Origin: Planctomycetota bacterium
Lineage (GTDB): Bacteria > Planctomycetota > Phycisphaerae > FEN-1346
Direction: 5' to 3'
Assembly: GCA_026387055.1 (NCBI GenBank)
Contig: JAPLML010000706.1
Location: 1 to 17,580, forward strand
DNA length: 17,580 bases
Position 1 is the first letter of the stretch. The number at the start of each line of letters is the position of its first letter. Positions 6,551 to 15,720 of the stretch are shown here, in pieces. The translations under genes and the position numbers were made by a program. Under the pieces are notes generated by a model. The model saw only the letters and a program-made list of their open reading frames with translations. It was not told where the DNA came from and did no database searches.

Positions 6551-7306
6551 ATGGAACGCAAGAAAGGTAAAGCCAAGTCTGTCGAGGCCCGCTACACGCC
6601 GCTTGCTTCCGAGGGCGGCTCGCGGGCCAAGAACGCCGGCGGGGCCGACCCGGTCGAGCGGGCGAAGGCCATCGGCTACTCCGAAAAGGAGATCCGGAGC
6701 GTCCCGGAGTCGGCGCTGATGGGCCTCGGGTGCGGCAACCCGACAGCGCTGGCGGACCTGAAGGATGGCGAGACCGTGCTGGACCTCGGTTGCGGCGGGG
6801 GCCTCGACGTTTTCCTCGCCGCCCGCAAGGTCGGGCGAAGCGGCAAGGTCATCGGCATCGATGCCACGCCCGCCATGGTCGAGAAGGCGAAGGCCGCGGC
6901 CGTGAAGGCGGGCTATGAGAACGTCGAGTTCCGCGTCGGCCGAATCGAAGCGCTCCCCCTGGCCGATCAGTCGGTCGACGTGATCCTCAGCAATTGCGTC
7001 ATGAACCACGCCGCCGACAAGCAGGCGGCCTTTCGGGAAGCGTGGCGGGTCCTGCGGGCCGGCGGGCGCATGCTGATCTCGGACCTCGTGACCGAAGGCC
7101 GGCTTCCTCCGCCCGACACGCCGGGCCTCGAGATCTGGACCGACTGGCTGGCCGTGGCGACCGGCCGCCGGGAGTACCTGGACGCCATCGCGAAGGCCGG
7201 CTTCCGCGAGGTCACGATCCTCGACGAGCGCCACTGGAGCAGCCCGGCGCTGGCGGAGCCGCTCAGGGGGAAGATCGTCAGCTTGCAGCTGAGGGCGCAC
7301 CGGTAG
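6551..7306 (+). CDS. ArsM-like SAM-dependent methyltransferase
   Basis: A 251-residue class I methyltransferase. The AdoMet-binding motif VLDLGCGGGLDVFLAARKVG is at residues 76-95 and IGIDATPAMVEKAK follows. GYSEKEIRSVPESALMGLGCGNP (residues 42-64) and VDVILSNCVMNHAADK are strong arsenite-methyltransferase signatures; Cys61 and Cys149 correspond to two of the conserved cysteines. The third, usually in a CVxGAL-like segment before the EYL helix, is missing: the protein reads WLAVATGRREYL around residue 202, and there is no other cysteine nearby. It may therefore methylate a different substrate or have altered activity. The start at 6551 is the first ATG after the upstream inverted repeat, and MERKKGK is a plausible N-terminus, but no strong ribosome site is visible. 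Confidence 0.85.
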   Translation: MERKKGKAKSVEARYTPLASEGGSRAKNAGGADPVERAKAIGYSEKEIRSVPESALMGLGCGNPTALADLKDGETVLDLGCGGGLDVFLAARKVGRSGKVIGIDATPAMVEKAKAAAVKAGYENVEFRVGRIEALPLADQSVDVILSNCVMNHAADKQAAFREAWRVLRAGGRMLISDLVTEGRLPPPDTPGLEIWTDWLAVATGRREYLDAIAKAGFREVTILDERHWSSPALAEPLRGKIVSLQLRAHR

Positions 7307-7391
7307 AAACTCACCTCCGTCTCAGCGCTTGAGTTGCCTCGGGCCGCGTGATAACGTAGCGGCGTCTCGTGCACTTATGGAGGGTCGACCG

Positions 7392-8303
7392 ATGAAGATG
7401 AATCGCCGCCGGTTCCTCGCCGCGACGATGGCCGGCGCGTCCGGCATGGCGCTCGCTTCCTCACGCTTGGCGGCCGCCGAAGCCGCCGCGCCCCCGAACC
7501 CCTACGAGATCGTGACGCTCGGGAAGACCGGCATCAAGGTCACCCGCATCGCCCAGGGCACGGGGACGCACGGGGGCGTGCGCGAGACGAGCCAGACCCG
7601 CCTGGGCCGGGAGAAGCTCATCGCGCTGCTGAAGACCGGCTACGAGCGCGGCATCCGGCTGTTCGACTCGGCCGACAAGTACGGCTCGCACTCGCACGTG
7701 GCGGCGGCGCTCAAGGGCATCCCGCGCGAGCACTATGCCCTGACGAGCAAGATCTGGCGGCATGCCGACGGGCTGCCGGAGTCCGAGCGGCCCGACGCCA
7801 ACGTCCTCCTGGACCGCTTCCGCAAGGAACTCGACACCGATTATGTTGATATCGTGCTCTTGCATTGTATGATGTCGGGCCAGTGGCCCGACGAGCAGAA
7901 GCGGCAGATGGACATCCTCGACGACCTCAAGTCGAAGAAGATCATCCGGGCCCACGGCGTTTCGTGTCACACGATGGGCGCCCTGCGTGCCGCGGTGGCC
8001 AGCCCGTGGGTCGACGTCCTCTTTGCCCGCCTCAACGCGTTTGGGACGGCGATGGACGGCCCGCCCGCCGAGGTCGCGCCGCTCCTGAAGACCGCCCGCG
8101 AGGCCGGCAAAGGCGTGATGGCCATGAAACTCGTCGGCGACGGCAAGTTCAAGGACGACCGGCCGAAGATCGACGATTCCATCCGGTACGTCATGGGTCT
8201 GGGGTCGGTCGACACGCTGGTGGTCGGCTTCGAGACCCCGGCCGAGATCGACGACTTTTCCGCCCGCGTCAGGACCGCCATGCAGGCCAAGGCGGCGGTG
8301 TAG
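7392..8303 (+). CDS. TAT-exported aldo/keto reductase family protein
   Basis: The 303-residue protein starts MKMNRRRFLAATMAG, a twin-arginine signal followed by a hydrophobic stretch and AAAEAAA, so folded export with a bound cofactor is expected. The mature part is an aldo/keto reductase TIM barrel opening with VTLGKTGIKVTRIAQGTG. The catalytic tetrad is visible as Asp92 and Tyr97 (FDSADKYG), Lys120 (LTSKIW) and His158 (LLHCMM). Members reduce carbonyls with NAD(P)H, but many exported members are uncharacterised and the substrate is unknown. GGAGGG lies seven bases before the chosen ATG; an in-frame upstream ATG would add 21 residues before the twin-arginine motif and has no ribosome site. 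The gene stands 85 bases after the methyltransferase. Confidence 0.88.
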   Translation: MKMNRRRFLAATMAGASGMALASSRLAAAEAAAPPNPYEIVTLGKTGIKVTRIAQGTGTHGGVRETSQTRLGREKLIALLKTGYERGIRLFDSADKYGSHSHVAAALKGIPREHYALTSKIWRHADGLPESERPDANVLLDRFRKELDTDYVDIVLLHCMMSGQWPDEQKRQMDILDDLKSKKIIRAHGVSCHTMGALRAAVASPWVDVLFARLNAFGTAMDGPPAEVAPLLKTAREAGKGVMAMKLVGDGKFKDDRPKIDDSIRYVMGLGSVDTLVVGFETPAEIDDFSARVRTAMQAKAAV

Positions 8304-8360
8304 TGCTCTGTCACGCCTGGGCGGGGCGCGCAAAGTTTCGCTGTAGCGGTTAGTTCTGCC

Positions 8361-8389
8361 TTGACAGGCAGCGCGCACGCGGGTACCAT
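8361..8389 (+). promoter_or_regulatory. Strong sigma-70-type promoter
   Basis: A perfect TTGACA (8361-8366) is followed after exactly 17 bases by TACCAT (8384-8389, 4/6 match to TATAAT). Transcription would start near 8396. No coding start follows within several hundred bases, so it most likely drives a non-coding RNA or a long leader of the downstream DUF2934/glucan genes. Confidence 0.55.
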
Positions 8390-8395
8390 GCACCT

Positions 8396-8751
8396 GTTCC
8401 GCTTGGCTGATGCCACGGGATCCTTGGGGGGGCCCCGAGGGCAACGAGGCTTTGGCACCGGCGGGGGAAGCGGTAGTGGTAACGCCAGTCTGTGGTGCGT
8501 GGATGCTGGTGGGGGAGGACGCGACGCTCGCTCTTGGCCTTGGATGAGCCGCACAGACGCTATGGCGTGGTAGAACCGGTCGGCGACCCACCTGGACGTT
8601 CTAGAGGCAAACGGCGCAGCGTCTCCATCTCCGCGCATCTGGCGATGCGACAGCCAACTGTGCCCGCGCAGCGGGGGAGTCCAGCCTCGGACCAAGGTCA
8701 GAGACTGCTCCCCAGCGGACGTGGGCAGTGTATCCCGGTCGCGAATTTTTT
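8396..8751 (+). ncRNA. Candidate structured RNA, about 356 nt, family not recognised
   Basis: From the predicted start site to a T6 run the sequence can fold into a series of local domains. CCTTGGGG (8422-8429) pairs with CCCCGAGG (8433-8440), enclosed by TGCCA/TGGCA (8411-8415 with 8453-8457). A 13-bp helix pairs ACGCCAGTCTGTG (8482-8494) with CACAGAC (8552-8558) and TGGCGT (8563-8568) across a 4-base bulge. CGCATC-TGGC-GATGCG is at 8634-8649, CCCGC-GCA-GCGGG at 8663-8675, and GGGGAG (8674-8679) can pair with CTCCCC (8708-8713). The weak stem 8718-8740 before the T run could be a terminator. It does not show the conserved cores of RNase P RNA, tmRNA, SRP RNA or common riboswitches. GC-rich DNA gives chance stems, so the call is tentative. 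Confidence 0.35.
8718..8751 (+). terminator. Weak candidate intrinsic terminator
   Basis: GAC-G-TGGG (8718-8725) can pair with CCCGGTC (8734-8740) with one bulge and an 8-base loop; five bases later comes TTTTTT (8746-8751), the only such T run in this GC-rich stretch. The stem is short and the gap to the T run is longer than usual. Confidence 0.35.
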
Positions 8752-9113
8752 GCTGCCCTGTGGCACGGGCGTGCCGACGTGAAGTAGCATAGTGGTAGAG
8801 GAGGGCGGGGCTGTCTTGGGAGGCAGGGAACCGCCGGCCAAGGGAGTGTCGGCGATTCCGGCGGCGCCCCACGCGGCAGGCAGAACCCTCCCGCGGCAGC
8901 GGGCGTGCCTTGGGGTGCTCATCGTGATGTCGTGCGACTCGGCGGCACCTCTCGGCGGACCCAGGCGGCATCGAGCGTGGACTCCCCCTTCGGCGCGATC
9001 AGGCGCGGGCAGGGGTGGATTCGAGCACGACCGGCCGGCAGCGAGCACGGGAAGTCTCGTGCTCGGCAGGGCCGGGTGTCTCTATATGTGATCTCAACGA
9101 AAGGAGTGTTGCA

Positions 9114-9437
9114 ATGGCCAGGAGGAACAACAGCAAGTCGGCTTTCAAGCAAACACCGCCTTCCCAGGAGGTTCCGCACCCGACGGGGACGGCGACGAAG
9201 CCGCCGGAGACGCCGAGACCGGAGCCGCCGACGCCGTCGGCCGCCCCGTCCACCGCGGCCACCACGGTGGCCATGGCCGTCGCGGCGGCGCGCCAGACGC
9301 GGACCGAGCCGACGCGGGAGGAGATCACCGCGCGGGCCAAGGCCCTCTGGGAGGCCAGCGGCCGCAAGCCCGGCCGGGACCAGCAGAACTGGCTGGCGGC
9401 CGAGCGGCAACTGCGCAAAGAGCGGGGCCTCCTGTAG
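9114..9437 (+). CDS. Small DUF2934 domain protein
   Basis: A 107-residue protein. Residues 1-66 are disordered-looking, rich in Pro, Ala, Thr and Lys (PPETPRPEPPTPSAAPS). Residues 68-103 match the DUF2934 pattern: EEITARAKALWEASGRKPGR followed by DQQNWLAAERQLRKE, with the typical W..(G).....(D/Q)..W..AE order. DUF2934 has no known biochemical function and often occurs as a short C-terminal module. AAGGAG lies seven bases before the ATG, deciding the start. It is 79 bases before the first GT4 gene and on the same strand as the glucan cluster, so it may be the first gene of that operon. A related arrangement with a DUF4912 protein next to such glucan genes is recalled from other bacteria but not verified here. 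Confidence 0.75.
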   Translation: MARRNNSKSAFKQTPPSQEVPHPTGTATKPPETPRPEPPTPSAAPSTAATTVAMAVAAARQTRTEPTREEITARAKALWEASGRKPGRDQQNWLAAERQLRKERGLL

Positions 9438-9516
9438 TTCCGGGAGCATGGAGGCGTTAGGGAGATTCGCCGAGCCTGCACGCACGTTGGCGGCCCGATG
9501 ACGAAACAGGTGCTCT

Positions 9517-10794
9517 GTGCGCGTCTTGATGCTTGGTTGGGAGTTTCCGCCGATGATCAGTGGCGGGCTTGGGACGGCCTGCGAAGGCCTGACCCGGGCG
9601 CTGGCGCGCTTGAACATCGAGGTGCTTTTCGTGCTCCCCAAGGCCATCGGGGCCGGCGGCGAGGCGACGGTTGAGGACGCGCTGCCCCACGAGGAAACGA
9701 GCCGGGCTATGACCTTCAGGGCGGTCCCTTCGTCGCTGACCAGCCCCTACCAGTACACGGGGCGGCCTTGGGAGGAAACCGCCGCGGCGGCGCCGGCGGT
9801 CCTCGCAGCCGGTGCGCCGCCGCGCCGCGCCGGCCTGCGCATCGTCGGTGCCGGCGCGAGCAGGGGGTACGAAGGGGACCTGCTCGGCAAGATCGGGGAC
9901 TACGTCCGGCGCTGCATGCAGGTGACCCGCCACGAAGGCTTCGACGTGGTTCACGCTCACGACTGGGTGACGTTCCCGGCGGCGGCGGCCATCGCCGCCC
10001 AGTCCGGCAAGCCCCTGGTGGTCCAGGTGCACTCGACGGAGTTTGACCGCTCGGGCGAGAACGTCAACCAGGCGGTCTACGAGATCGAGCGTCAGGGCAT
10101 GCACGCGGCCCGGGCGATCATCGCGGTCTCGCACCTGACGAAGCGGACCCTCGTCGAGCGCTACGGCGTGCCGGCGGAGAAGGTGCGGGTGGTCCACAAC
10201 GGGATCGATCCGAAGCGCGGCCCCGCGGCCCCGCGGCCGTGCAACGGCGACAAGACGGTGCTCTTCATGGGGCGCCTCACGCGGCAGAAAGGGCCGGAGT
10301 TCTTCATTCGGGCGGCGGCGCGGGTGCTCGCTTGCCTCGACCATGTGAGGTTCGTGGTGGCGGGGTGGGGCGACCTCGGGCCGCAGATCGTCGAACGGGT
10401 GGCCGCTGAGGGGCTCGGCCTGAGGGTCCGCTTCGCCGGTTTCCTGCGCGGTCCGGAGGTCGAGCGGGCGTATCGCATGGCCGACGTCTACGTCATGCCC
10501 TCGATCAGCGAGCCGTTCGGGTTGACGGCGCTGGAGGCCATCCAGTACGGGGTGCCGGTGGTGCTCTCGAAGAACTCCGGCGTGGCGGAGGTCCTGCACC
10601 GCGGGGCGCTGAAGGTGGATTTCTGGGACGTCGACCAGATGGCGGACAAGATCATCGCCCTCCTGCGGCACCCCGCGCTCGGCGAGGTGGTCTGCCGCGA
10701 GGGCGCCGACGAAATCCGCCCGCTCACCTGGGATGAGGCGGCCAGAAAGTGTGTCGGGGTCTATCGGGAACAGCTGGAGTCCCTGAAGAGCTGA
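9517..10794 (+). CDS. GT4 family glycosyltransferase, glycogen-synthase-like
   Basis: A 425-residue GT-B fold enzyme. The N-terminal domain opens VRVLMLGWEFPPMISGGLGT, with the GGLG donor-phosphate loop resembling glycogen synthases, and contains HAHDWVTFPAA. The C-terminal domain has FMGRLTRQKGPEFFI and the retaining EX7E motif EPFGLTALE (Glu332, Glu340). GT4 members use nucleotide sugars or sugar phosphates; with a GH57 branching enzyme in the same cluster, alpha-1,4-glucan elongation is the best guess, but the acceptor cannot be read. The start is a GTG with only a weak AGGTG four bases upstream; an ATG four codons later would cut into the first beta strand. It follows the DUF2934 gene by 79 bases and precedes a second GT4 by 59. 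Confidence 0.88.
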   Translation: MRVLMLGWEFPPMISGGLGTACEGLTRALARLNIEVLFVLPKAIGAGGEATVEDALPHEETSRAMTFRAVPSSLTSPYQYTGRPWEETAAAAPAVLAAGAPPRRAGLRIVGAGASRGYEGDLLGKIGDYVRRCMQVTRHEGFDVVHAHDWVTFPAAAAIAAQSGKPLVVQVHSTEFDRSGENVNQAVYEIERQGMHAARAIIAVSHLTKRTLVERYGVPAEKVRVVHNGIDPKRGPAAPRPCNGDKTVLFMGRLTRQKGPEFFIRAAARVLACLDHVRFVVAGWGDLGPQIVERVAAEGLGLRVRFAGFLRGPEVERAYRMADVYVMPSISEPFGLTALEAIQYGVPVVLSKNSGVAEVLHRGALKVDFWDVDQMADKIIALLRHPALGEVVCREGADEIRPLTWDEAARKCVGVYREQLESLKS

Positions 10795-10853
10795 CTACGC
10801 CGCGCGAGGCGGTGTTGCCGTCTTGGGCATGAACGAGGGGCTGGGAACGAGCC

Positions 10854-12482
10854 ATGCGTATCGCGATGCTTTCCTGGGAGTCGCTCCACTCGATCGCCTT
10901 CGGCGGAATGGCCAGCCACGTCACGGAGCTGGCGGCGGCGCTGGGGCGCGTCGGTCACGAGGTGCACGTCTTTACGCGCAAGGCCCAGGGCCAGCGCTAC
11001 CACGATCTGGTCGACGGGGTCCACTACCAGTGGTGTCCGTACATCGGCCATCCGGACTTCGTGGACGATGTGAACAACATGTGCCGGGCGCTCGTCGAGC
11101 GGGTTTTTGTGGTCGAGGACTCCAGCGGCCCCTTCGACATCATCCACGCGCACGACTGGCTGACGGCCAACGCGATGATCTGGATCAAGCAGGGCCGCGG
11201 CCGCCGGTGCGTCCTGACGATACACGCCACCGAGTACGCCCGGTGCGGCAACGTCTTTCATGGCGGCCGGTCGCAGCGGATCCGCGACCAGGAGCGGGCC
11301 GGCACGTACTGGGCCGACCGCGTCATCGCCGTCTCGAAGGCGACCAAGGGCGAGATCCAGTGGATGTACGAGGTGCCCGAGTGGAAGACCTCGGTGGTCT
11401 ATAACGCCGTCAGTCCGCACCGCTTCGACGGCGACATCGACGCCGGCGGGGTGAAGAAGCACTATGGGTTCGGCCCGATGGATCCGCTCGTGCTCTTCTG
11501 CGGACGCCTGGAGTGGCAGAAGGGGCCGGACCTCCTGGTGGAGGCTATCCCCCAGGTCCTCCGGGCCTATCCGAGCGCGAAGTTCATGTTCATCGGCGAC
11601 GGCGGCATGCGGGGCCAGCTTGAGAACCGCGTGCGGCAACTCGGCGTCGCCTCGGTCGTCCGGTTCCTCGGCTTCCGTAGCGGCGACGATCTCGTCCGCC
11701 TGTTCAAGGCGTGCGAGGCCGTCTGCGTGCCGAGCCGCAACGAGCCGTTCGGTATCGTGGTCCTCGAGGCATGGAGCGCCCGCAAGCCCGTCGTGGTGAC
11801 CCAGAACGGCGGGCCGAACGAATACGTCTGGCACGAGGTGAACGGCCTCAAGATCCACCCTCATCCGAACTCGGTGGTGTGGGGTCTGTGCACGCTGTTC
11901 TCCAACTTCGAGCGGGCCCGGTGGATGGGAAGGAACGGTCGCCGGGCCGTCGAGGAGCGGTTCACGTGGGACCTGATTGCGCGTGAGACGCTGGCGGCCT
12001 ACGGCGTGAAGGAGGTCAAGACGGCGGTGCCCAGGTCGCAGAGCAGGATCGATGCCCTCGTGTCGATCCCGAAGCGGCCGGCCCCGGCGGGGCCGCCGGT
12101 CCTTGTGCAGGCCAGGCTGACCTTCCACGGGAACGGCAGGGCGGGCGCCGTCTTCACCGCCTGCCGGCGGGTCTTGGCCCATGCGGGGATTCCTTTCCAG
12201 ATCGACCGCCGCAGCGCCATCCTCGAGGGCGATTGGGACACCCTCTCGGCCGCCGTCCGAAACTGCTACCAACTCGTCGAGCGCATGGGCGGGGTGCGGG
12301 TGACGGCGTCGGTCAGACTGGCTTCCCAGGTGCAGGAGCCTCCGCTTGCCGCGGAAGAGGGCTTGGTGGTCAGATCGGCCGAGCCGCCCATGGCCAAGGC
12401 GCTGCCTTGCCCGACCTCGGGCCTGACCCTCGACACGGCGACGCAGGAGCGGGGCCTGGTGCTGGGCGGCGCCGGCCGGTGA
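10854..12482 (+). CDS. GT4 family glycosyltransferase with C-terminal MTH1187/YkoF-like domain
   Basis: A 542-residue protein. Residues 1-390 form a GT-B glycosyltransferase: MRIAMLSWESLHSIAFGGMA with the donor loop, IIHAHDWLTANA, FCGRLEWQKGPDLLVEA, and the EX7E motif EPFGIVVLE (Glu297, Glu305). After a Pro-rich linker, residues 416-490 form an extra domain with the pattern of the MTH1187/YkoF (thiamine-binding, former DUF77) fold: a strand VLVQARLTF, a helix ending VLAHAGIPFQI, AILEGDWDTL, a second helix and GGVRVTASVRLA. GDW followed by a helix and a final RV-T strand is its hallmark. The last 50 residues look disordered. Substrate is inferred as alpha-glucan from the neighbouring GH57 gene, 29 bases downstream. 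Such a fusion is not one I recall; the domain may bind a small ligand or mediate assembly. Confidence 0.85.
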   Translation: MRIAMLSWESLHSIAFGGMASHVTELAAALGRVGHEVHVFTRKAQGQRYHDLVDGVHYQWCPYIGHPDFVDDVNNMCRALVERVFVVEDSSGPFDIIHAHDWLTANAMIWIKQGRGRRCVLTIHATEYARCGNVFHGGRSQRIRDQERAGTYWADRVIAVSKATKGEIQWMYEVPEWKTSVVYNAVSPHRFDGDIDAGGVKKHYGFGPMDPLVLFCGRLEWQKGPDLLVEAIPQVLRAYPSAKFMFIGDGGMRGQLENRVRQLGVASVVRFLGFRSGDDLVRLFKACEAVCVPSRNEPFGIVVLEAWSARKPVVVTQNGGPNEYVWHEVNGLKIHPHPNSVVWGLCTLFSNFERARWMGRNGRRAVEERFTWDLIARETLAAYGVKEVKTAVPRSQSRIDALVSIPKRPAPAGPPVLVQARLTFHGNGRAGAVFTACRRVLAHAGIPFQIDRRSAILEGDWDTLSAAVRNCYQLVERMGGVRVTASVRLASQVQEPPLAAEEGLVVRSAEPPMAKALPCPTSGLTLDTATQERGLVLGGAGR

Positions 12483-12511
12483 CGCGCTCAACGCGGATCA
12501 CGGAGGGCTGA

Positions 12512-14215
<1,704 letters not shown>

Positions 14216-14329
14216 CCCGGATGCCCTCGTCTGGGCCTCCTGCACCGCCGAGGGCGACGGTGCCGCCGCGCACCCTGCTTGCGCGCCGCTGCGAAAGCAC
14301 GGTCATCGCGCCTGCGCGGCGATGTCGGG

Positions 14330-15634
14330 CTATCCTCCGCTCGGTTGGGCGGGTGATGCCATGTCGCGATAACCCACCATGCCGGGCACGGCGAGCACGC
14401 CGGCAAGGGCCGCCGACAGGACGAGATAGAGGCATCCCGCGGCCACGAGACCGACAAGGCCGACCGCGACCGCCTGGCTGGCCTTTTTCACGGCGTTTTC
14501 CCTCGTGGCGTTGGCCAGGGCGGTTTGCAGGCGGGCCCCGTAGGCGGCGTCGCTCTCGCCCGGTTGTCGCGCGGGCATGGGGTGGCGGAGGCGGCGGAAC
14601 TCCCGGGCGATCTTGCGCTGCTCGTAGGCCGGGTCGCTCTCTCCCGGGTTCCGCTTCAGGTTGTCCACGCCGGCGTTGCCTGGCGAGGAGTCAAGCAGGT
14701 CGGGGGCTGTGGCCTGGATCGCCGCCAATCCCGTGACGTTGAAAGCGGCGAGCGTCGTGCCCAGGACGAGGGCGCTTCCGACAAAACCGACGAGGGATAG
14801 CACGATAAGCATCACAAACACGCCGAAACCATGGGCCACCCGCCCGGTCAGCCGCCAACTCATGCCGAGCGATTCGCCCACCTTGACGCGTTGGTCCATC
14901 ACCAAGGGCATCGCCCACGCCAGTCTCGAAAACACGTAGATCGAGGGAGCGAAGGCGACGGGCGTAAGGACCGCCAGCAGCAACAGGCCGACGAGCCCCT
15001 CCTCTAGGATCACCATGAACGAGCCGATGCCCACCACCAGCAGCAGGATCATCGTGGGAATGCTGGCCGCCGTGAACACCACCCACAGAAGCCAGTAGGC
15101 GCCCATGCTCGGCCAGTAGCGTCCCTCGGTGAACCCGGCGAACAACCGGCCCACCAGCCCGCCTTCGCCTCGGGCGGCGGCCAGCAAGACCAGGACGAGG
15201 CCGCCGGTGATCGGCGGATCGAGGAACACGGCGGGAACCACGCACAAGACCGAGGCGACCACCGTCAGAATCTGGGAGAGCAGAATGACCACCGTCAGCG
15301 GGACGATGCAGCGCAGACCGCGCATCATCCCCTCGCCCACCCACAGGAACACCCGGCCCAGCCCGACCGCTTCCCCAGGCCCCGGAACGAGCGGAACAGG
15401 CGGCGGAGGCGGCGCGCTCGATGGCGGAGGTTGAAGACCCGCCGTCGGCGCCGTCGCCGGCGGCGCGCTGGGCGGTCCTGCCGCCGCTGGCGCCGAACCG
15501 ATGCTCGCCGGCGCGGCGATCACGAAGACTCTCTGGCAGCTTCGGCACTTTGCTTTCCGCCCGATCCATTCCCGCTTGACGTTAAACGTGTTGCCGCACG
15601 CCGGGCACTTGATGGTCAGGATGTCGGCTTCCAT
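14330..15634 (-). CDS. Zinc-ribbon multi-pass membrane protein
   Basis: A 434-residue protein. The N-terminal ribbon ILTIKCPACGNTFNVK...CRSCQ has Cys10, Cys13, Cys30 and Cys33. A Pro/Ala-rich linker spans about residues 42-90, then roughly five or six hydrophobic segments follow, including the final VAVGLVGLVAAGCLYLVLSA helix. Between the last two membrane segments, a soluble loop contains two copies of PGESDxAY, at 330-337 and 358-365. The ribbon resembles those of MJ0042-type zinc-finger proteins common in planctomycetes and myxobacteria. I do not recognise the membrane domain; a DUF4013-like or similar integral protein is possible. The ATG at 15634 places the ribbon at residues 10-33, where such proteins have it, and GAGAGGG lies about nine bases upstream. 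It is 86 bases after the LamG gene. Confidence 0.8.
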   Translation of the reverse strand: MEADILTIKCPACGNTFNVKREWIGRKAKCRSCQRVFVIAAPASIGSAPAAAGPPSAPPATAPTAGLQPPPSSAPPPPPVPLVPGPGEAVGLGRVFLWVGEGMMRGLRCIVPLTVVILLSQILTVVASVLCVVPAVFLDPPITGGLVLVLLAAARGEGGLVGRLFAGFTEGRYWPSMGAYWLLWVVFTAASIPTMILLLVVGIGSFMVILEEGLVGLLLLAVLTPVAFAPSIYVFSRLAWAMPLVMDQRVKVGESLGMSWRLTGRVAHGFGVFVMLIVLSLVGFVGSALVLGTTLAAFNVTGLAAIQATAPDLLDSSPGNAGVDNLKRNPGESDPAYEQRKIAREFRRLRHPMPARQPGESDAAYGARLQTALANATRENAVKKASQAVAVGLVGLVAAGCLYLVLSAALAGVLAVPGMVGYRDMASPAQPSGG

Positions 15635-15720
15635 GCGGATGGCCCTCTCTCTGTGGATCGTGCATGGCCGTTGGCCGGCTCGGGCCGGTCGCAAGAGGCA
15701 TTCTGGTTTCCTCGGGGGCC

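Larger units (their letters stand above)
8304..9113. other. 810-base stretch without a convincing protein gene
   Basis: Reading frames exist here by virtue of high GC, but their translations are low-complexity Arg/Gly/Pro/Ser strings without recognisable domains. The stretch opens with a near-consensus promoter, has many short perfect hairpins, a T6 run at 8746-8751, a GGCAC/GTGCC hairpin (8762-8775), a CCGCCGG/CCGGCGG pair (8831-8837 with 8858-8864), a CCCGC/GCGGG hairpin (8890-8903) and a CGAGCACG/CGTGCTCG hairpin (9042-9065) just before the DUF2934 gene. It is unusually long for this compact window. Confidence 0.7.

Noticed and set aside
8781..8800. A tRNA D-arm-like string (TAGCATAGTGGTAGAG) that resembles part of a bacterial tRNA.
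   Set aside because: No matching acceptor stem, anticodon arm or T-loop (GGTTCGA) follows at the right distance, so a tRNA cannot be built.
7967..8971. A long open frame on the minus strand across the reductase gene and the empty region.
   Set aside because: It is antisense to a well-supported gene for part of its length and the translation is Arg/Pro-rich with no domain; high GC explains the lack of stops.
9016..9027. TGGATTCGA near 9016 resembles the 5' start of tmRNA.
   Set aside because: A tmRNA from here would run through the DUF2934 gene; no tag frame and no TTCGA...CCA 3' end are present.
14216..14329. Bidirectional terminator between the GH57 and zinc-ribbon genes.
   Set aside because: Only short stems (CACCG/CGGTG, CATCGC/GCGATG) without T tracts are visible.
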